Shown one piece after another: positions 22,847 to 33,373 of a stretch of 64,000 nt of DNA (position 1 is its first letter; the number at the start of each line of letters is the position of its first letter). The translations under genes and the position numbers were made by a program. This stretch comes from Aphanomyces cochlioides (lineage: Eukaryota > Oomycota > Saprolegniomycetes > Saprolegniales > Verrucalvaceae): assembly GCA_019828595.1 (NCBI GenBank), contig JAHQRK010000001.1, positions 3,472,001 to 3,536,000 on the forward strand. The letters run 5' to 3'. The notes beneath the pieces are model-generated. The model was not told the DNA's origin, searched no databases, and saw only the letters and a program-made list of their open reading frames with translations.

Positions 22847-23362
22847 TCATGAGCTGCAGACTGAGAAGCATTCACTGTCAGTGTATTGCTTGCAGTCCAT
22901 TGACATGATTCGAAGGTGGTAATCGCTGTCAGGGACAAGTCCAAACGGGACGCGCATGAATACAAACAGGCCGTTGTTCTCGACGTGGTCGGCCACGATT
23001 GTGTACGAGCCTGCGGGGGCGCCTTTCCGCAGCAGCACGATACGCACTTCCGACAAGGAAACGTTCACTCGATCCCATTGAATCACGACAGACTGGCCTC
23101 GTCGCCACTGTGTGAGCTTGCTTGGGGCGCGAATGTGTACAAGTTGCTTGGATTGTTTGGCACTCGGGGAGCTTGGAGCCAACGATGGCGAGCTTCTCGA
23201 TCGGACGAGACTGGGTCGCGATTCCAATTCATCGGACGAGTCGTCTGTTGCAATGTATGTGAACGAATCGACGTCGGTCAGGGTAACACGGTAACTGTCG
23301 TTTGCGGTATGCTTGGAGGTGTTGACAAGAGTCGCAGGGTCAACGACGTCGCAGTTGATCAT
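22847..23362 (-). CDS. KRE9/KNH-domain protein (paralogue 3)
   Basis: Single exon, 171 residues from ATG at 23362 (MINCDVVDPATLVN). The N-terminal half is polar and Ser-rich without a hydrophobic leader, and carries VRSRSSPSLAPSSPS just before the domain. The domain runs from about residue 80: TQWRRGQSVVIQWDR, VRIVLLRKG, IVADHVENNGLFVF, SDYHLRIMSMDC, ending CFSVCSS. It lies in tandem with paralogue 2, with the foldback element between them. KNH domains normally occur in secreted cell-wall proteins; the lack of a leader makes a cytosolic role possible. An open reading extends a few codons upstream but has no ATG. Confidence 0.72.
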   Translation of the reverse strand: MINCDVVDPATLVNTSKHTANDSYRVTLTDVDSFTYIATDDSSDELESRPSLVRSRSSPSLAPSSPSAKQSKQLVHIRAPSKLTQWRRGQSVVIQWDRVNVSLSEVRIVLLRKGAPAGSYTIVADHVENNGLFVFMRVPFGLVPDSDYHLRIMSMDCKQYTDSECFSVCSS

Positions 23363-24906
23363 GATGCGTGGGGGTCTTGGTGGCAAATTCAATAATGAGT
23401 CATGCAACGATTCGAACGTCTCGACAGGCGAGAGATTTCTTCCGGCAACTGCGAATGCGTCGATTACTGTGGGACTATTCTGGCGTATTCATCCATTTCT
23501 CATCTCTTATTGGCTAAAATATTCTTAGTGTTACATGATTGGTCAATTATCTACCAATCACACTTCAAAATCAGCGTTGGATGTTCGTGTGGTGCAGCCA
23601 TGTATGCCACCATTACCGTAAGAGGTGTCGTCAGTTTGGTGTCTTTACGACGACGAACAAAGAGAGAAAGCGCAGTCTTGCCATCGACGGACCAGCTGGA
23701 AATACAGGCATGAAGTCTCATCTGTCGATGACAAGATAATGATATCAAGGATACGAAGCCACCACCCACAAGGCCGATCCTCCCACTGATCGAGTCGCAA
23801 GATACCATCCACTTGATTGGCTAGACCGATGTTTGCGTGGTGTGCCTCTCACGCCATGTTTTTTTGTTGAATGTTTCTCGACCACGGATTGGCCCAATTC
23901 GATTGTTCGGGAATTCCTGTGGTCCTTCGATGAGCTTCCGTGGGCCACCCAGAGAACTCGCTCGCTTTGTCTTGGACCGACCAAGGCACGATCACAACAA
24001 GAATCAAGATCGAATCTCGTCGAGGCATGTCGCTGACTCGATGGATTCCGTCACACAATGCTCGTCTATAGTCTGGCATCGTTGGTCTGTGTGCGTTTAA
24101 GAGAGGGAAGTGATAAGTAGCCGCCGTTAGTCAATGCCATCTCACCATCGTGCTCACCTCTTGACTGGCTCCATCATGCCATCAACGGAGGTACTGTACA
24201 CACGATCAACCCAAGTTTGAGCCACATTGAGGTCATATCTCCCACAAAAAGACGATTGCGAGGCCAAGCACAGAGTCGGTAATGTCACACACAGACAAGC
24301 ATGCGCTGTAATCTACTCACGCCAGTTGATTCGAAATGACAACAGCGGACCTTGCCTATTACTTGCATTGTGAAAGTCTCGTCATGGGACGCTGCCACAC
24401 GTACTGTAATCCTGAACGAGGTGCCACACGTTGGACGGAAAGATCACCTTGAGTTGCACTGTCGTGTGCACTAAGACTTTTAATTTGGTATCTTCTCAAT
24501 TCACAGTCCATGGATGATTCAACTCACCAAGAGTGTGTGGGTTGTTTGCCCAAATCGGCGTCATAGACTTGAGATGCCGCAACGACCGCGTGATTTTCAT
24601 GTTGCACATCAGAGAACACACTCAAAAAGATTTGACGTCGCCGCGGCGGGGAATTGGCATCCATTAAGTTGCTTACACTAGCGCATCCTGGACGCGAGAG
24701 AGACATGAGAAGAGTGAGCCGAGACAAGCCGCGGCTGGAAATCAGTCTTGGTGCAGCTGACGAGTTTCCTCCCATGCTCCTGGCAAGTTGCAAGATTTAT
24801 TTATCCGGATAATACCAAAACCCGCCAAGTCGGTATCCGGCTAAGATTCGAAATTCGAATTGCAATTCGACGTCCACGCAGCATCACTCAGTCAACGGAA
24901 GAGCTC
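23363..24906. other. region with unresolved minus-strand coding fragments
   Basis: No complete gene could be built, but minus-strand pieces with GT/AG edges look coding: about 24790-24530 (RRRQIFLSVFSDVQHE, AVVAASQVYDADLGKQ), 24475-24400 (TTVQLKVIFPSNVWHLVQDY), 24240-24165 (VAQTWVDRVYSTSVDGMMEP), 24090-23850 (MPDYRRALCDGIHRVS) and 23720-23560 (SSWSVDGKTALSLFVRRR). They could be exons of one multi-exon gene or a decayed one. I recognise no family. CCAAT boxes lie at about 23511-23567. Confidence 0.3.
23510..23567. promoter_or_regulatory. three CCAAT-type boxes
   Basis: ATTGGCTAAAAT at 23510, GATTGGTCAA at 23538 and ACCAATCAC at about 23560, within 60 bp and about 150-200 bp upstream of paralogue 3. 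Confidence 0.4.
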
Positions 24907-25741
24907 ATGGCTGTAGGAACATGCAAGGTCAAGGATGTGTCTCACTTGCAAGTAGAACCAAGCACAGACGCATATCCCTATCACTCTCAAGGGATCTGCA
25001 GAAATCGTGACTGAATTCTTTGGATTTAGCATCAACAAGTCGGTATTGATGTGTCTGATCGCCATGGCTCATGTGTCTCTAGCATTCTTTACCAACGAGG
25101 CATCTATCCACCAGAAAGCTTTACGCGTGTGTCCAAGTATGGACTGGCAATGGTAGTCACAGGAGATGAGAAATTGAGAGCTTTTCTCAAGAATGTACTG
25201 GATCAACTTGCAGGTGCTCATATGTAATGACTTGGTATTCATCCATGTTTCACAAGGCTGGCTCGTGGAAGGCCAAGTACAAAAGCTTGTGGTTGTCGTT
25301 GCCAATGCCACGACTGAAGAGATTCTCGAAAGATGGGTCTTTGATGTTTTCGCCGAGCCTCCTTCGGCTCATGGGCAAGTGTCGACGTCTCGTCATTGAC
25401 TTGATCACATGAAATAGAGTGCGAGAATCCACAAAGCCTGTCAAAGAAATCATGAGCGAGATCCAAGCCATTATGCGTCAGATCACGGCGAGTGTGTCCT
25501 TCCTGCCACTCTTGAATGATCCATGCACATTCGATTTACTCGTCTACACTGACAAGGACGTCCTTGTGCCTCAAACATGGGAGGAGTCAGATCCCCGCTT
25601 CGTGAACAACTCAGTTCAAGTTCGCCTGCGCTCTTTTTCGACCAAGGTGAGGAAGTTTACATACTATGTGGTGATAACCTCGTGTAGGTTCACAAAGTTG
25701 ATGCCATGGTTGCGTACAAGGATCCAGACACGACATTGTAG
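24907..25741 (+). CDS. MAD2: spindle checkpoint protein MAD2
   Basis: Six exons: 24907-24912 (only ATG GCT), 24956-25038, 25083-25213, 25257-25374, 25418-25646 and 25688-25741, giving 206 residues, the usual MAD2 length. HORMA-fold motifs are clear: TLKGSAEIVTEFFGFSIN, ILYQRGIYPPESFTRV, VQKLVVVVANATTEEILERW, IMRQITASVSFLPLL, FDLLVYTDKD and, in the safety-belt tail, VHKVDAMVAYKDPDT. MAD2 binds MAD1 and CDC20 and restrains the anaphase-promoting complex. Frame between exons 4 and 5 is kept only with a GC-AG intron (25375-25417, donor GCAAGT). The two-codon first exon is supported by the family start and a good GT-AG pair. Confidence 0.93.
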
Positions 25742-25778
25742 GTCCAACACTTCATCTTGTATTAGGCCATAAGACATC

Positions 25779-26510
25779 TCATGTACTCTTTCCCTTTGAA
25801 AATGTAGTCGCCAGCTTCTCGACCTCTTTCTTGAATGCCGGTTCGTCAAAGTGGCCTTCTTTGTCAAACAACTTCCCAACGTACAGAGACTCTTCGACGG
25901 CCTTTGTTTTGTTTGCCAACGATTCGATACGCAGGTTGTAATACTCTTGATACTTGGGGAATTTCGCTCGAACAACACATGCATCCCCATTCTACATTGA
26001 TGAGAACGAACTGCTGAGGTAGTGACGTGTGTACCTTGAGAGAGAAGCGCAGGATAATGTCTTTTTCAATCCACCACATGAAGCTCGTGAGCAAGCCATT
26101 GGCAATGAAGAAACTATACATGTCGTCAGGAATTTTCAGAGCGTCAGGTCATGACGTACAAAGTCGCGCAGGCAATAATGATATAGCGGTTGGCAGGAAA
26201 TGGCACGCCATTGAAGTGTGTTCCAGCCGACACAGCAATCGCCACAGCCATGGTCAATAGTTTCAAGTTGTCCACAGTGTAGTTGATTGAAAAGGTTGCG
26301 GTGCCTTGTTCTCTGAAGTATTCGCCCACCTTGTCATCGAGGAGATATTTGACAGCGGTCGAGTCTCCCGTATCGATCTTTGTTAATTCTAAAGGATCAC
26401 GTGAACCATTAGAATGAACAGACGAGTGTCATATCCATACCTTTTTCCTCTTCATCGACAATGTCATCATCGTCGTCGTCGACCTTCTTCTTGGAAAACC
26501 ATCCGCCCAT
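25779..26510 (-). CDS. SPCS2: signal peptidase complex subunit 2 (SPC25)
   Basis: Four minus-strand exons, 26510-26441, 26388-26160, 26113-26035 and 25991-25779, 196 residues. Start MGGWFSKKKVDDDDDD, then IDTGDSTAVKYLLDDKV, a family hallmark. Two hydrophobic segments follow in hairpin form (LLTMAVAIAVSAGTHF and YIIIACATFFIANGLLTSF), then a cytosolic domain (RAKFPKYQEYYNLRI, FDEPAFKKEVEKLATTF). SPC25 is a non-catalytic subunit of the ER signal peptidase that contacts the translocon. Introns are 43-52 nt. Its stop lies 37 bp from the stop of convergent MAD2. Confidence 0.85.
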
Positions 26511-26947
26511 GCTTACCTTTTGGAGTGTGGAAATGCCACGCGGCCTATTTTACCGTATAATTTTATATTCTATAGTATTCAATTCCAAAGGTTTATTTTC
26601 GTTGTCAATTGGAAAAGCCACAAGGCCTCATTTGACCGAGAATGCGCATCCGAGAACATTCTAACAGCAAGTGCATGCTTAAAGACATGTCCGGAAGCGT
26701 ATGCACTGACTTAGTCAACTCTCAGGCAAAAGATTGAGCCGATCTACCGTCTTTGGCGACATTGCACCGCTGACGGTGCAGTGAGAGCGATATTCCATTG
26801 CTTATCGTTCATTCGCATCTTGCTACTGCTGCCGCCGGAATTGGAAGTGAAGATAAACAGCAAGAACATTGATTTTGACCTGAGTTCGCATCAACAATGG
26901 AGCTATCGAAACCCGTTGGAGTCTTTATCTGTGCTTTACTTGATATC
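26511..26947. other. intergenic, nothing seen
   Basis: Between the SPC25 start and the 3' end of the ankyrin gene. A/T-rich near 26550-26620. No gene, RNA or repeat recognised. Confidence 0.5.
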
Positions 26948-29133
26948 TCAACGTGTGTAAGCAAAGCTTTCAAGACCCAACCCAAGCTTATTTAGGCCGT
27001 CAAGTACATTCGCTTTGGCCTGTACAATATTATCCAAGCCGTCTCCTCGATGCTCCACGGACGGCATGACCATCCGCATTGACTGTCGCTGCATTTTCTT
27101 GAGTCCAAATCGTTTGGCCTCGCGCCGTTGCTCCCGCGTCACAACCGCAGTTACGCCAAACGTTTTCTTGGCCACGTCAACCAAATATGGTGTCCCCACC
27201 TCCAAGACTGTGAAGCCTTGGTAATTCTATCGTACAGTTCACACAATTTGGCACATTGGGTAACCACCTCGATCGAAAACACCCTGGCAGTTGATTTTGG
27301 ATGAAGCTGCTCAGTTGTTTTTACCATAGATGCAGCAAGACAATGCCAATGCCGCCTTGCAGCCCAGTGCAAAGCCGTGTCTCCCTGGAGAAATTGTCAG
27401 GTTTAAAATTTGTTTCCTGTGACTTGCATGGGCATCCTGATGGGTCAACACGGCGCCATGAGTGAGTAAAAGCTGGCACATCTCCATGTGACCTGCTCGA
27501 GCTGCCTCAATGAGTGGCGTCGTCTTGCTATGAATCTATCCCAAGTATGGTCTCCATCGGTGAAACGATTGCGTTACCGTATCCACAGCATCTACTTCAG
27601 CACCAAGTCGAAGTAAATACTTCGCAATATGGACATGCCCATGCCTACAAGAACCGCAATCACGTTGATGTCCACGCAGTGTGTACCATGCTGCTGAATG
27701 GAGAAGCGTTCGGCGACCTTCAAGTGGGTTTTTGTCGTGAAGGCTGAGAAGTCTATGTGACAGCATTGAAGCGTGGGTTGCATTTGTCATTCTCTACTTG
27801 GTTGTCGACTCGACAAGAAAAAACTTTTCAACAATGTCGAGCCGTCCTGTACGAGTGGCCGTCCACACATCTCCGTCATATTTGACGAGGAATTTACGGG
27901 CATCAGCGCGGCGCTGCATTTCCTCCATCGAGTCGTCGTCGCCTTGGTCGACATCTGCTCTTGCCTTGGTTACTTCCTCTTGCTTTTTCTTCTCTGCGTC
28001 CGACTTCGCCCTTAAAAGAAATCGTCAGAAGCGCCATGGCTTACGCTTCTTACTTGAATTTTGCAGCCCGCCAATTCTGAACCATTTCTGTGGAAACTGG
28101 TTCGTCATGCGATGTCTGGTTTCGTTCGGTTGGAGCCACCATGGATGCTCGTCGTTGCTTGGCGGCCTGACGCTGCTCTCGCTTAGCCCGAAGCTTGCTT
28201 GGTGGCGTGAGAATATTGTTGACTTTGTCGTCGTCGCTCTTTCCTTTTGCCAACGTAACCTCATCTTGCTTTTCAGTCTGAGGTCCGATGTCTAATGCTA
28301 GAGTTGGTACTGAAACTTCCTTGCCTTGCTCAAATTCTGTCTTGCTCTGTGCCGAAGGCAGTTGAAGCTCCGTCCAAGTTGGTGGATCCACCACCGTCGG
28401 TTGAAGTCTCACAGAGCTTGTTTGCTTGAGTGTCACCGTGTCGGTCGAGATGTGACTCTCCAAGGCGTCATACTTGGAGGTAACCTCGTTGAGCAAATGC
28501 AGACATTCATCGACGTTGTCCGAATCGACATCTATACTCCGATAGACTTGACGAACCTGCAGGAGCATGGAAATATCAAGAGTTTCCGAGTATTTCTTCG
28601 CACCTCTATGACTCTGACACGTATTTCGCTTGCCCTGCTCTCAATTGATTTACTCTGATAGAAGGATCCATCGCGCTCTGACGAAGACGCAGTGTCATTC
28701 CAAGTGTACTGAATCATGCTGCGAAGCCCATTTAAAATTCGCATGCACTCGTCGATCGCAATGCTCTTTGTGTTGCAGATGCGCAGATCCTCCTGCTGAG
28801 TCAATGAACACAAGCGACAAAGTCATTTTACGTACCGAGGATGGCGATGTCGACAACATTTGCTTTACTTGCATTTTCTCAAACGCAGTGCAAGCCCGGA
28901 GTGCAGCTTGCACGAGTGTTGCAGCACCAATGCCGTGCTTATCCTGAGGGTCGTCCATTTCCGACTCGAGCGCTTTATCCAGCCACACACTAATCTAAAT
29001 GCCATGTTTCGATGAATCCTGGAACAAATTTGAGCGATTGAACCTCATAGTAGAGCTCCTTTGTCCACTTGGTCACGTCTTCCTCCACATTGAGCGCTCT
29101 CTCGAGCTCAGTCTTGATAGCAAGCGAGTCCAT
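26948..29133 (-). CDS. ankyrin-repeat protein with coiled-coil N-terminal half
   Basis: Many minus-strand exons: 29133-29044, 28994-28836, 28795-28604, 28556-28054, 28010-27798, 27752-27687, 27644-27579, 27535-27428, 27384 onwards, ending with the stop at 26948. Start MDSLAIKTELERALNVEED. The N-terminal 340 residues are helical and charged (RAKREQRQAAKQRR, KKKQEEVTKARADVD). Then ankyrin repeats: VWTATRTGRLDIVEKF, RRTLLHSAAWHGHVHIAKYL, TTPLIEAARAGHMEMCQLLL, GDTALHWAARRHW. The C-terminal exon holds PYLVDVAKKTFGVTAV. The intron at 27385-27427 has a GC donor. Splicing between about 27200 and 27320 is unresolved. Function unknown; ankyrin repeats suggest protein binding. Confidence 0.75.
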
Positions 29134-29186
29134 CTTTGCACCGAGTTGAAAGGTCACTTCGTGTCAAGTTCTACCAAAACCTCTAT

Positions 29187-30335
29187 CATTTCATATTTGT
29201 CCATCATAATTGTCGGTGAAGGCGTCATTGGACTCACTACGGCGCTGCAACTTGTGCTGGATGGAGTCCCAGCTGGCCAAATCACGATTGTCTCGAAGGA
29301 TAAGCCAGAGGACACGACGTCGTTCGTCGCTGGCGCTCTTTGGGAATGGTAAGTCTTTGACTACAGTGTCACCTTGACCGCTTGCATGGGTAGCCCTCCC
29401 TATCACATGAAGCGAAGCGAGAATGCCTTGAAGTTGTGCAAAGCCACACTGGACAAATGCATCCAAATCATGAAGTGTGTATCTCTTCCATTCCTGTCAT
29501 TGATGTCCTTGAGTAGAGACCATCCAGATTGCGGCATGCACGTCGTTCCAAACATCACAGTCAGCCAACAACCACTCAAACCCAACACCGACGCTCAAAC
29601 GATTGCTTCTTCCTATCGTGAGAGCTCTGATCTCACGTCTCCAGACACGCGTCAGTTCCTTCACTCTCACGGAGCCGCGGAACTCCAACACTACAAACAC
29701 ATGCAGTCATACGATGTTGTAATTGCCGACATGGGGCTCTACTTGGCATGGCTTGTCAAGCAGCTTCAGCGCCACGGAGTACAGTTTGAGATGCGTGACG
29801 TTCAAGACCTCCGTGCATTGGCATCTCGAGGGAATGTTGTCGTCAACTGCATGGGGCTTTATCGCGAAGATCCCGACATGTATCCTTGCAAAGGGCAAGT
29901 TGTACTGGTTCATGCACCTTGGATCCGCTCATCCATTTGCGACGAAGATGTTGGTGCGTACATGATTCCTCGTCCATGTGGCAACTTGATTTGTGGCGGC
30001 ACATCCGAGAAAAACGTTTGGAATACTGATGTCGAAGCACACGCGTCACGCCAAATCTTGAAGAAATGCTTCGACGTCGTGCCGAGCCTTCGCCGTGCGA
30101 AATTTGTTGGCGCCCGTGCAGGTTTACGACCAGAACGGCGAGGCGGTGTGCGTGTTGAGATCGATCCGCAGTCAAGTGGAGGCTTTCTCGTCCACCACTA
30201 TGGTAAGTTTGAATTGGGCAATGAATCGCTGACAGCGATCCAGGACACGGTGGTTCTGGCTTTTGCTTGTCCTGGAGAACGGCCATCGAAGCGTCCTCTC
30301 TTGTGCAAAAATGCATGCAACGTAGCAAGATATAA
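29187..30335 (+). CDS. D-amino-acid oxidase-like FAD enzyme, start unresolved
   Basis: Exons about 29187-29348, 29394-29474, 29517-30202 and 30244-30335. The FAD-binding start IIIVGEGVIGLTTALQLV is clear; FVAGALWECPPYH, VVNCMGLY, YMIPRPCGNLICGGT, GLRPERRGGVRVE and the closing HHYGHGGSGF follow the DAO/DASPO order. These enzymes oxidise D-amino acids to imino acids with release of H2O2, usually in peroxisomes. The end QRSKI is not a clear SKL signal, though it is Lys/Ser-rich. No ATG lies close upstream: the first in-frame one is at 28999, inside the divergent ankyrin gene. The 42-nt intron at 29475-29516 is in frame without a stop and its removal is inferred. Confidence 0.75.
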
Positions 30336-30437
30336 GTGTGTCCTGTTTTGACACGTGTCTTGCCACAAGCAAGTCCATCGCTTCGCCGCCGCGCGTCAGA
30401 AATCTTGGATCGCGAATCTTCCACACATAAAGTGATT

Positions 30438-30535
30438 TGATTGGTAAAAATAATATCATCTTGTATCATCTTGATTGGCTAAAAATAAATTTAATAAGCC
30501 AATCAGAGGCCATTGCGAGTCTAGCAATACCAATC
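30438..30535. promoter_or_regulatory. cluster of four CCAAT boxes before GRP170
   Basis: GATTGGTAAAA (about 30437), GATTGGCTAAA (30472), TAAGCCAATCA (30495-30505) and ACCAATCAC (30529) lie in alternating orientation 75-170 bp before the chosen ATG. In animals and yeast, CCAAT plus a second motif forms the ER-stress element; I do not see a clear CCACG half here. Confidence 0.5.
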
Positions 30536-30609
30536 ACATGGTAAGATTTGCCTCCAGTACACGTGGCATGCAAATGCATTCAAAGTTCATTTCCGTTTCC
30601 TCGACCAAG

Positions 30610-33321
30610 ATGAAGGTTCCTGTTGCGTCGGTTTTCATGGCGCTGATGGCGGTGTTCCATCACATTCCGACCGTGGTGGAAGGCAGTGTGGCTGGTGTCG
30701 ACTTTGGTGGCGAGTTCTTCAAGATTGCTCTCGTGAAGCCCGGTCGTCCGTTTGAAATTGTCACGAATATCCACAGCAAGCGAAAGACCGAAACGATTGT
30801 GTCATTCAATGGCGAAGAACGTCTCTTTGGCGCCGACGCCATGAACATTGAAGTGCGCCGACCGCAAATGGCGTACTCTCAAATCCGTCGACTTTTGGGC
30901 ACGACCGTCACACACCCCCATGTCGAGAGCTTGGTCAAGCAAGAATATTTCCCATACACATTAACCCAAAACCTCACGCGTGGCTCGGTTGGCTTGAAAC
31001 ACAGCGACGACCACACGTTCCATGCTGAGGAACTTGTTGCGATGGTCTTTACCCACGCGAAGCAAATCACAAATGATTTTGCAGAAGCGCCTGTCAAGGA
31101 CTGGGTTGTCACTGTCCCGAGCTATTTTGCAGAAGCCCAACGTCAAGCTATCATTGATGCAGCTGAAATTGCCGGTGTCCGTGTCTTATCTCTCATCGAC
31201 GAAAACACAGCTGCTGCATTGCATCATGCGATCTCCCTAGAGTTGTCTGAAGCGAACAAGCCCGAGCGAGTTCTTTTTTACAACATGGGCTCTACATCTT
31301 TGCAAGTGTCACTCGTCGAATACACGAGCCGCATTGTACCTGACGGCTTCAAGAAGAACAAGACTGTGATCGACTTTGAAGTGCTCGCGAAGGCTTGGGA
31401 CGAAACACTTGGTGGCTCCCAGTTCGATCTCCGTCTCGCCGACAAGTTTGCCGACGAGTTCAACACTAAGCTGAAGGACGAAGATATCCGAAAGATTCCT
31501 CGTGCTATGGCGAAGCTACGTGCTGCTGCCCGAAAGACCAAGATTGTCTTGAGTGCCAACGAAGAAATCCCCGTGGTCGTGCCCAGCCTCCACGGCGACC
31601 TTGACTTCAAGGGTCATGCTAAACGCTCTGAATTTGAAGCTCTCTGCGACGACCTCTTTGCCCGTGTTCTCGCTCCTGTTGAAGCCGTCATGAAAAAATC
31701 TGGTATCGCCAAAAGCGACTTGAAGGACATTGAAATCATCGGCGGTGGTGTTCGTGTTCCCAAGATCCAGGCTCTCCTTAAATCTTATTTTGATCGCGAT
31801 CTTGGCCAACATTTGAACGGTGATGAAGCCATGGCCCTTGGTGCTGCTTTCCGCGGCGCTAACCTCAGCTCGTCGTTCAAAGTTCGCACCATTGGCATGA
31901 CAGACATTGCATCGTACCCAATCGGTGTCCGACTGGTGGATCTGCATTCGACACATGAAGAAACAGAGTCTACTGGCGACGAAAAGCACTGGGTAAAACG
32001 TGCGGCGCTCTTTGGAGAATCGCAACGCTTGAACGTGAAGAAGTCGGTCTCATTCTCGCATTCGACCGATGTAAGCTGCACATTCCGGTATGACAAACCT
32101 TCTGGCCTTCCTGCTGGCACGTCTGCTTTCATCTCTCGATACAACATCACGGGAGTCGAACAGTTTGCAACGAAATTTGCCGACAAGAACCTTGGAGAAC
32201 CCAAAGTGACGCTGAGTTTCATGCTTGACGGAAGCGGACTTGCCACAATTGTCAAGGCTGAAGCCACATTGGAAGAAGAAGTTGAAGTCGTCGAAAAGAA
32301 GAAGATCAAGAAGGCAAAGAAGGAAGGCGAAGATGACAAGAAGTCTGACGAAGAAAAGAAGACTGACGACGAAGCTAAGAAGGAAGAGGAAGAGGAGTAC
32401 GAAGAGGTGAAGACCAAGCAGAAGAAGACCCACCGTGCTTCCTTGACCGTTGTCCGCGCTGACGACGTCCACCGTCCTGAAGCTGGCATGGCGATCGTGC
32501 CAATGGACATCCGCACCAAGAAGGAATCGATTGCGCTCCTTGGTGAAATGGACAAGGCCGATAACATCCGCAAGACAAATGCTGAAGCCAAGAACCGCCT
32601 TGAATCCTTTGTGTATGAATCGCGAGAGTATTTGAGCCGAAATGAAGAAGAGCTTGACGTTGTCAGCACCGCCGAGCAACGCGAAAAGCTCAGCAATGAA
32701 GTTGACGCGACTGAAGAATGGCTCTACGACGAAGGCGAAAACTTGGACGCCAAGGCGTACAACGAACGTTTCAGTGGCATGCGTGCCCAACTCGATGCGA
32801 TGATCTTCCGCGTGTCGGAGCTTACCGCTCTTCCCGAAGCAATCTCCAAGGCCGAGCAATATGTGATTTCCACCAAGGACCTTCTGGAACAATGGGTTGC
32901 TGAAAAGCCCCAAGTGACTGACGCCGAGCGCGCTGACATCGTGGCCAAGTTGGACGAGCTGAGCACGTGGCTCGTCGACGAAAAGGCCAAGCAAGACGCG
33001 ATTGCTAAATACGAGCCACCTGTCTTTACATCTGCCCAAGTAGTAAAGAAAGTGTCGTCGATCAAGAAGGCCGTGACGGCGTTGAGCAAGAAACCCAAGC
33101 CAGTCGAGAAGAAGACCGAGGACAAGAAGGACAAGAAATCGAACGACACAAAGAAGGAATCGAAGAAGGAATCGGACGACAAGACCGAGGCTGACGACAA
33201 GGCTGAAAAGAGCGATGAAGCTGAAACTAGTGACAACGCCGAAGCTGAAGATGCCGCCAAGGACTCGGAGACGAAAGCTGACGACGCGGAAGTCGATGCC
33301 GAGCCCAAGGACGAATTGTAG
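30610..33321 (+). CDS. HYOU1: ER chaperone GRP170/HYOU1 (Hsp110-type)
   Basis: Single exon, 903 residues. The ATG at 30610 gives a signal peptide, KVPVASVFMALMAVFHHIP, followed by VAGVDFGGEFFKIALVKPG, the Hsp70-type ATPase start. The frame is open upstream, but earlier ATGs would bury the leader. ATPase signatures: DENTAAALHHAI, IEIIGGGVRVPKIQALL, GDEAMALGAAFR. The substrate domain is followed by a long Lys/Glu-rich insert (about residues 555-610) and a helical lid. A second Lys/Glu/Asp-rich tail ends KDEL, an ER-retention signal. GRP170 acts as holdase and nucleotide-exchange factor for BiP. Upstream CCAAT boxes may drive it. Confidence 0.95.
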   Translation: MKVPVASVFMALMAVFHHIPTVVEGSVAGVDFGGEFFKIALVKPGRPFEIVTNIHSKRKTETIVSFNGEERLFGADAMNIEVRRPQMAYSQIRRLLGTTVTHPHVESLVKQEYFPYTLTQNLTRGSVGLKHSDDHTFHAEELVAMVFTHAKQITNDFAEAPVKDWVVTVPSYFAEAQRQAIIDAAEIAGVRVLSLIDENTAAALHHAISLELSEANKPERVLFYNMGSTSLQVSLVEYTSRIVPDGFKKNKTVIDFEVLAKAWDETLGGSQFDLRLADKFADEFNTKLKDEDIRKIPRAMAKLRAAARKTKIVLSANEEIPVVVPSLHGDLDFKGHAKRSEFEALCDDLFARVLAPVEAVMKKSGIAKSDLKDIEIIGGGVRVPKIQALLKSYFDRDLGQHLNGDEAMALGAAFRGANLSSSFKVRTIGMTDIASYPIGVRLVDLHSTHEETESTGDEKHWVKRAALFGESQRLNVKKSVSFSHSTDVSCTFRYDKPSGLPAGTSAFISRYNITGVEQFATKFADKNLGEPKVTLSFMLDGSGLATIVKAEATLEEEVEVVEKKKIKKAKKEGEDDKKSDEEKKTDDEAKKEEEEEYEEVKTKQKKTHRASLTVVRADDVHRPEAGMAIVPMDIRTKKESIALLGEMDKADNIRKTNAEAKNRLESFVYESREYLSRNEEELDVVSTAEQREKLSNEVDATEEWLYDEGENLDAKAYNERFSGMRAQLDAMIFRVSELTALPEAISKAEQYVISTKDLLEQWVAEKPQVTDAERADIVAKLDELSTWLVDEKAKQDAIAKYEPPVFTSAQVVKKVSSIKKAVTALSKKPKPVEKKTEDKKDKKSNDTKKESKKESDDKTEADDKAEKSDEAETSDNAEAEDAAKDSETKADDAEVDAEPKDEL

Positions 33322-33373
33322 ATTGGTGGTAGACACGATCCTCTTGTTGGATTGAAATGCAATATGTGTACTT

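Noticed and set aside
30475..30609. In-frame N-terminal extension of GRP170
   Set aside because: It would place 45 residues before a good signal peptide and overlaps the CCAAT cluster; the ATG at 30610 fits an ER protein better.
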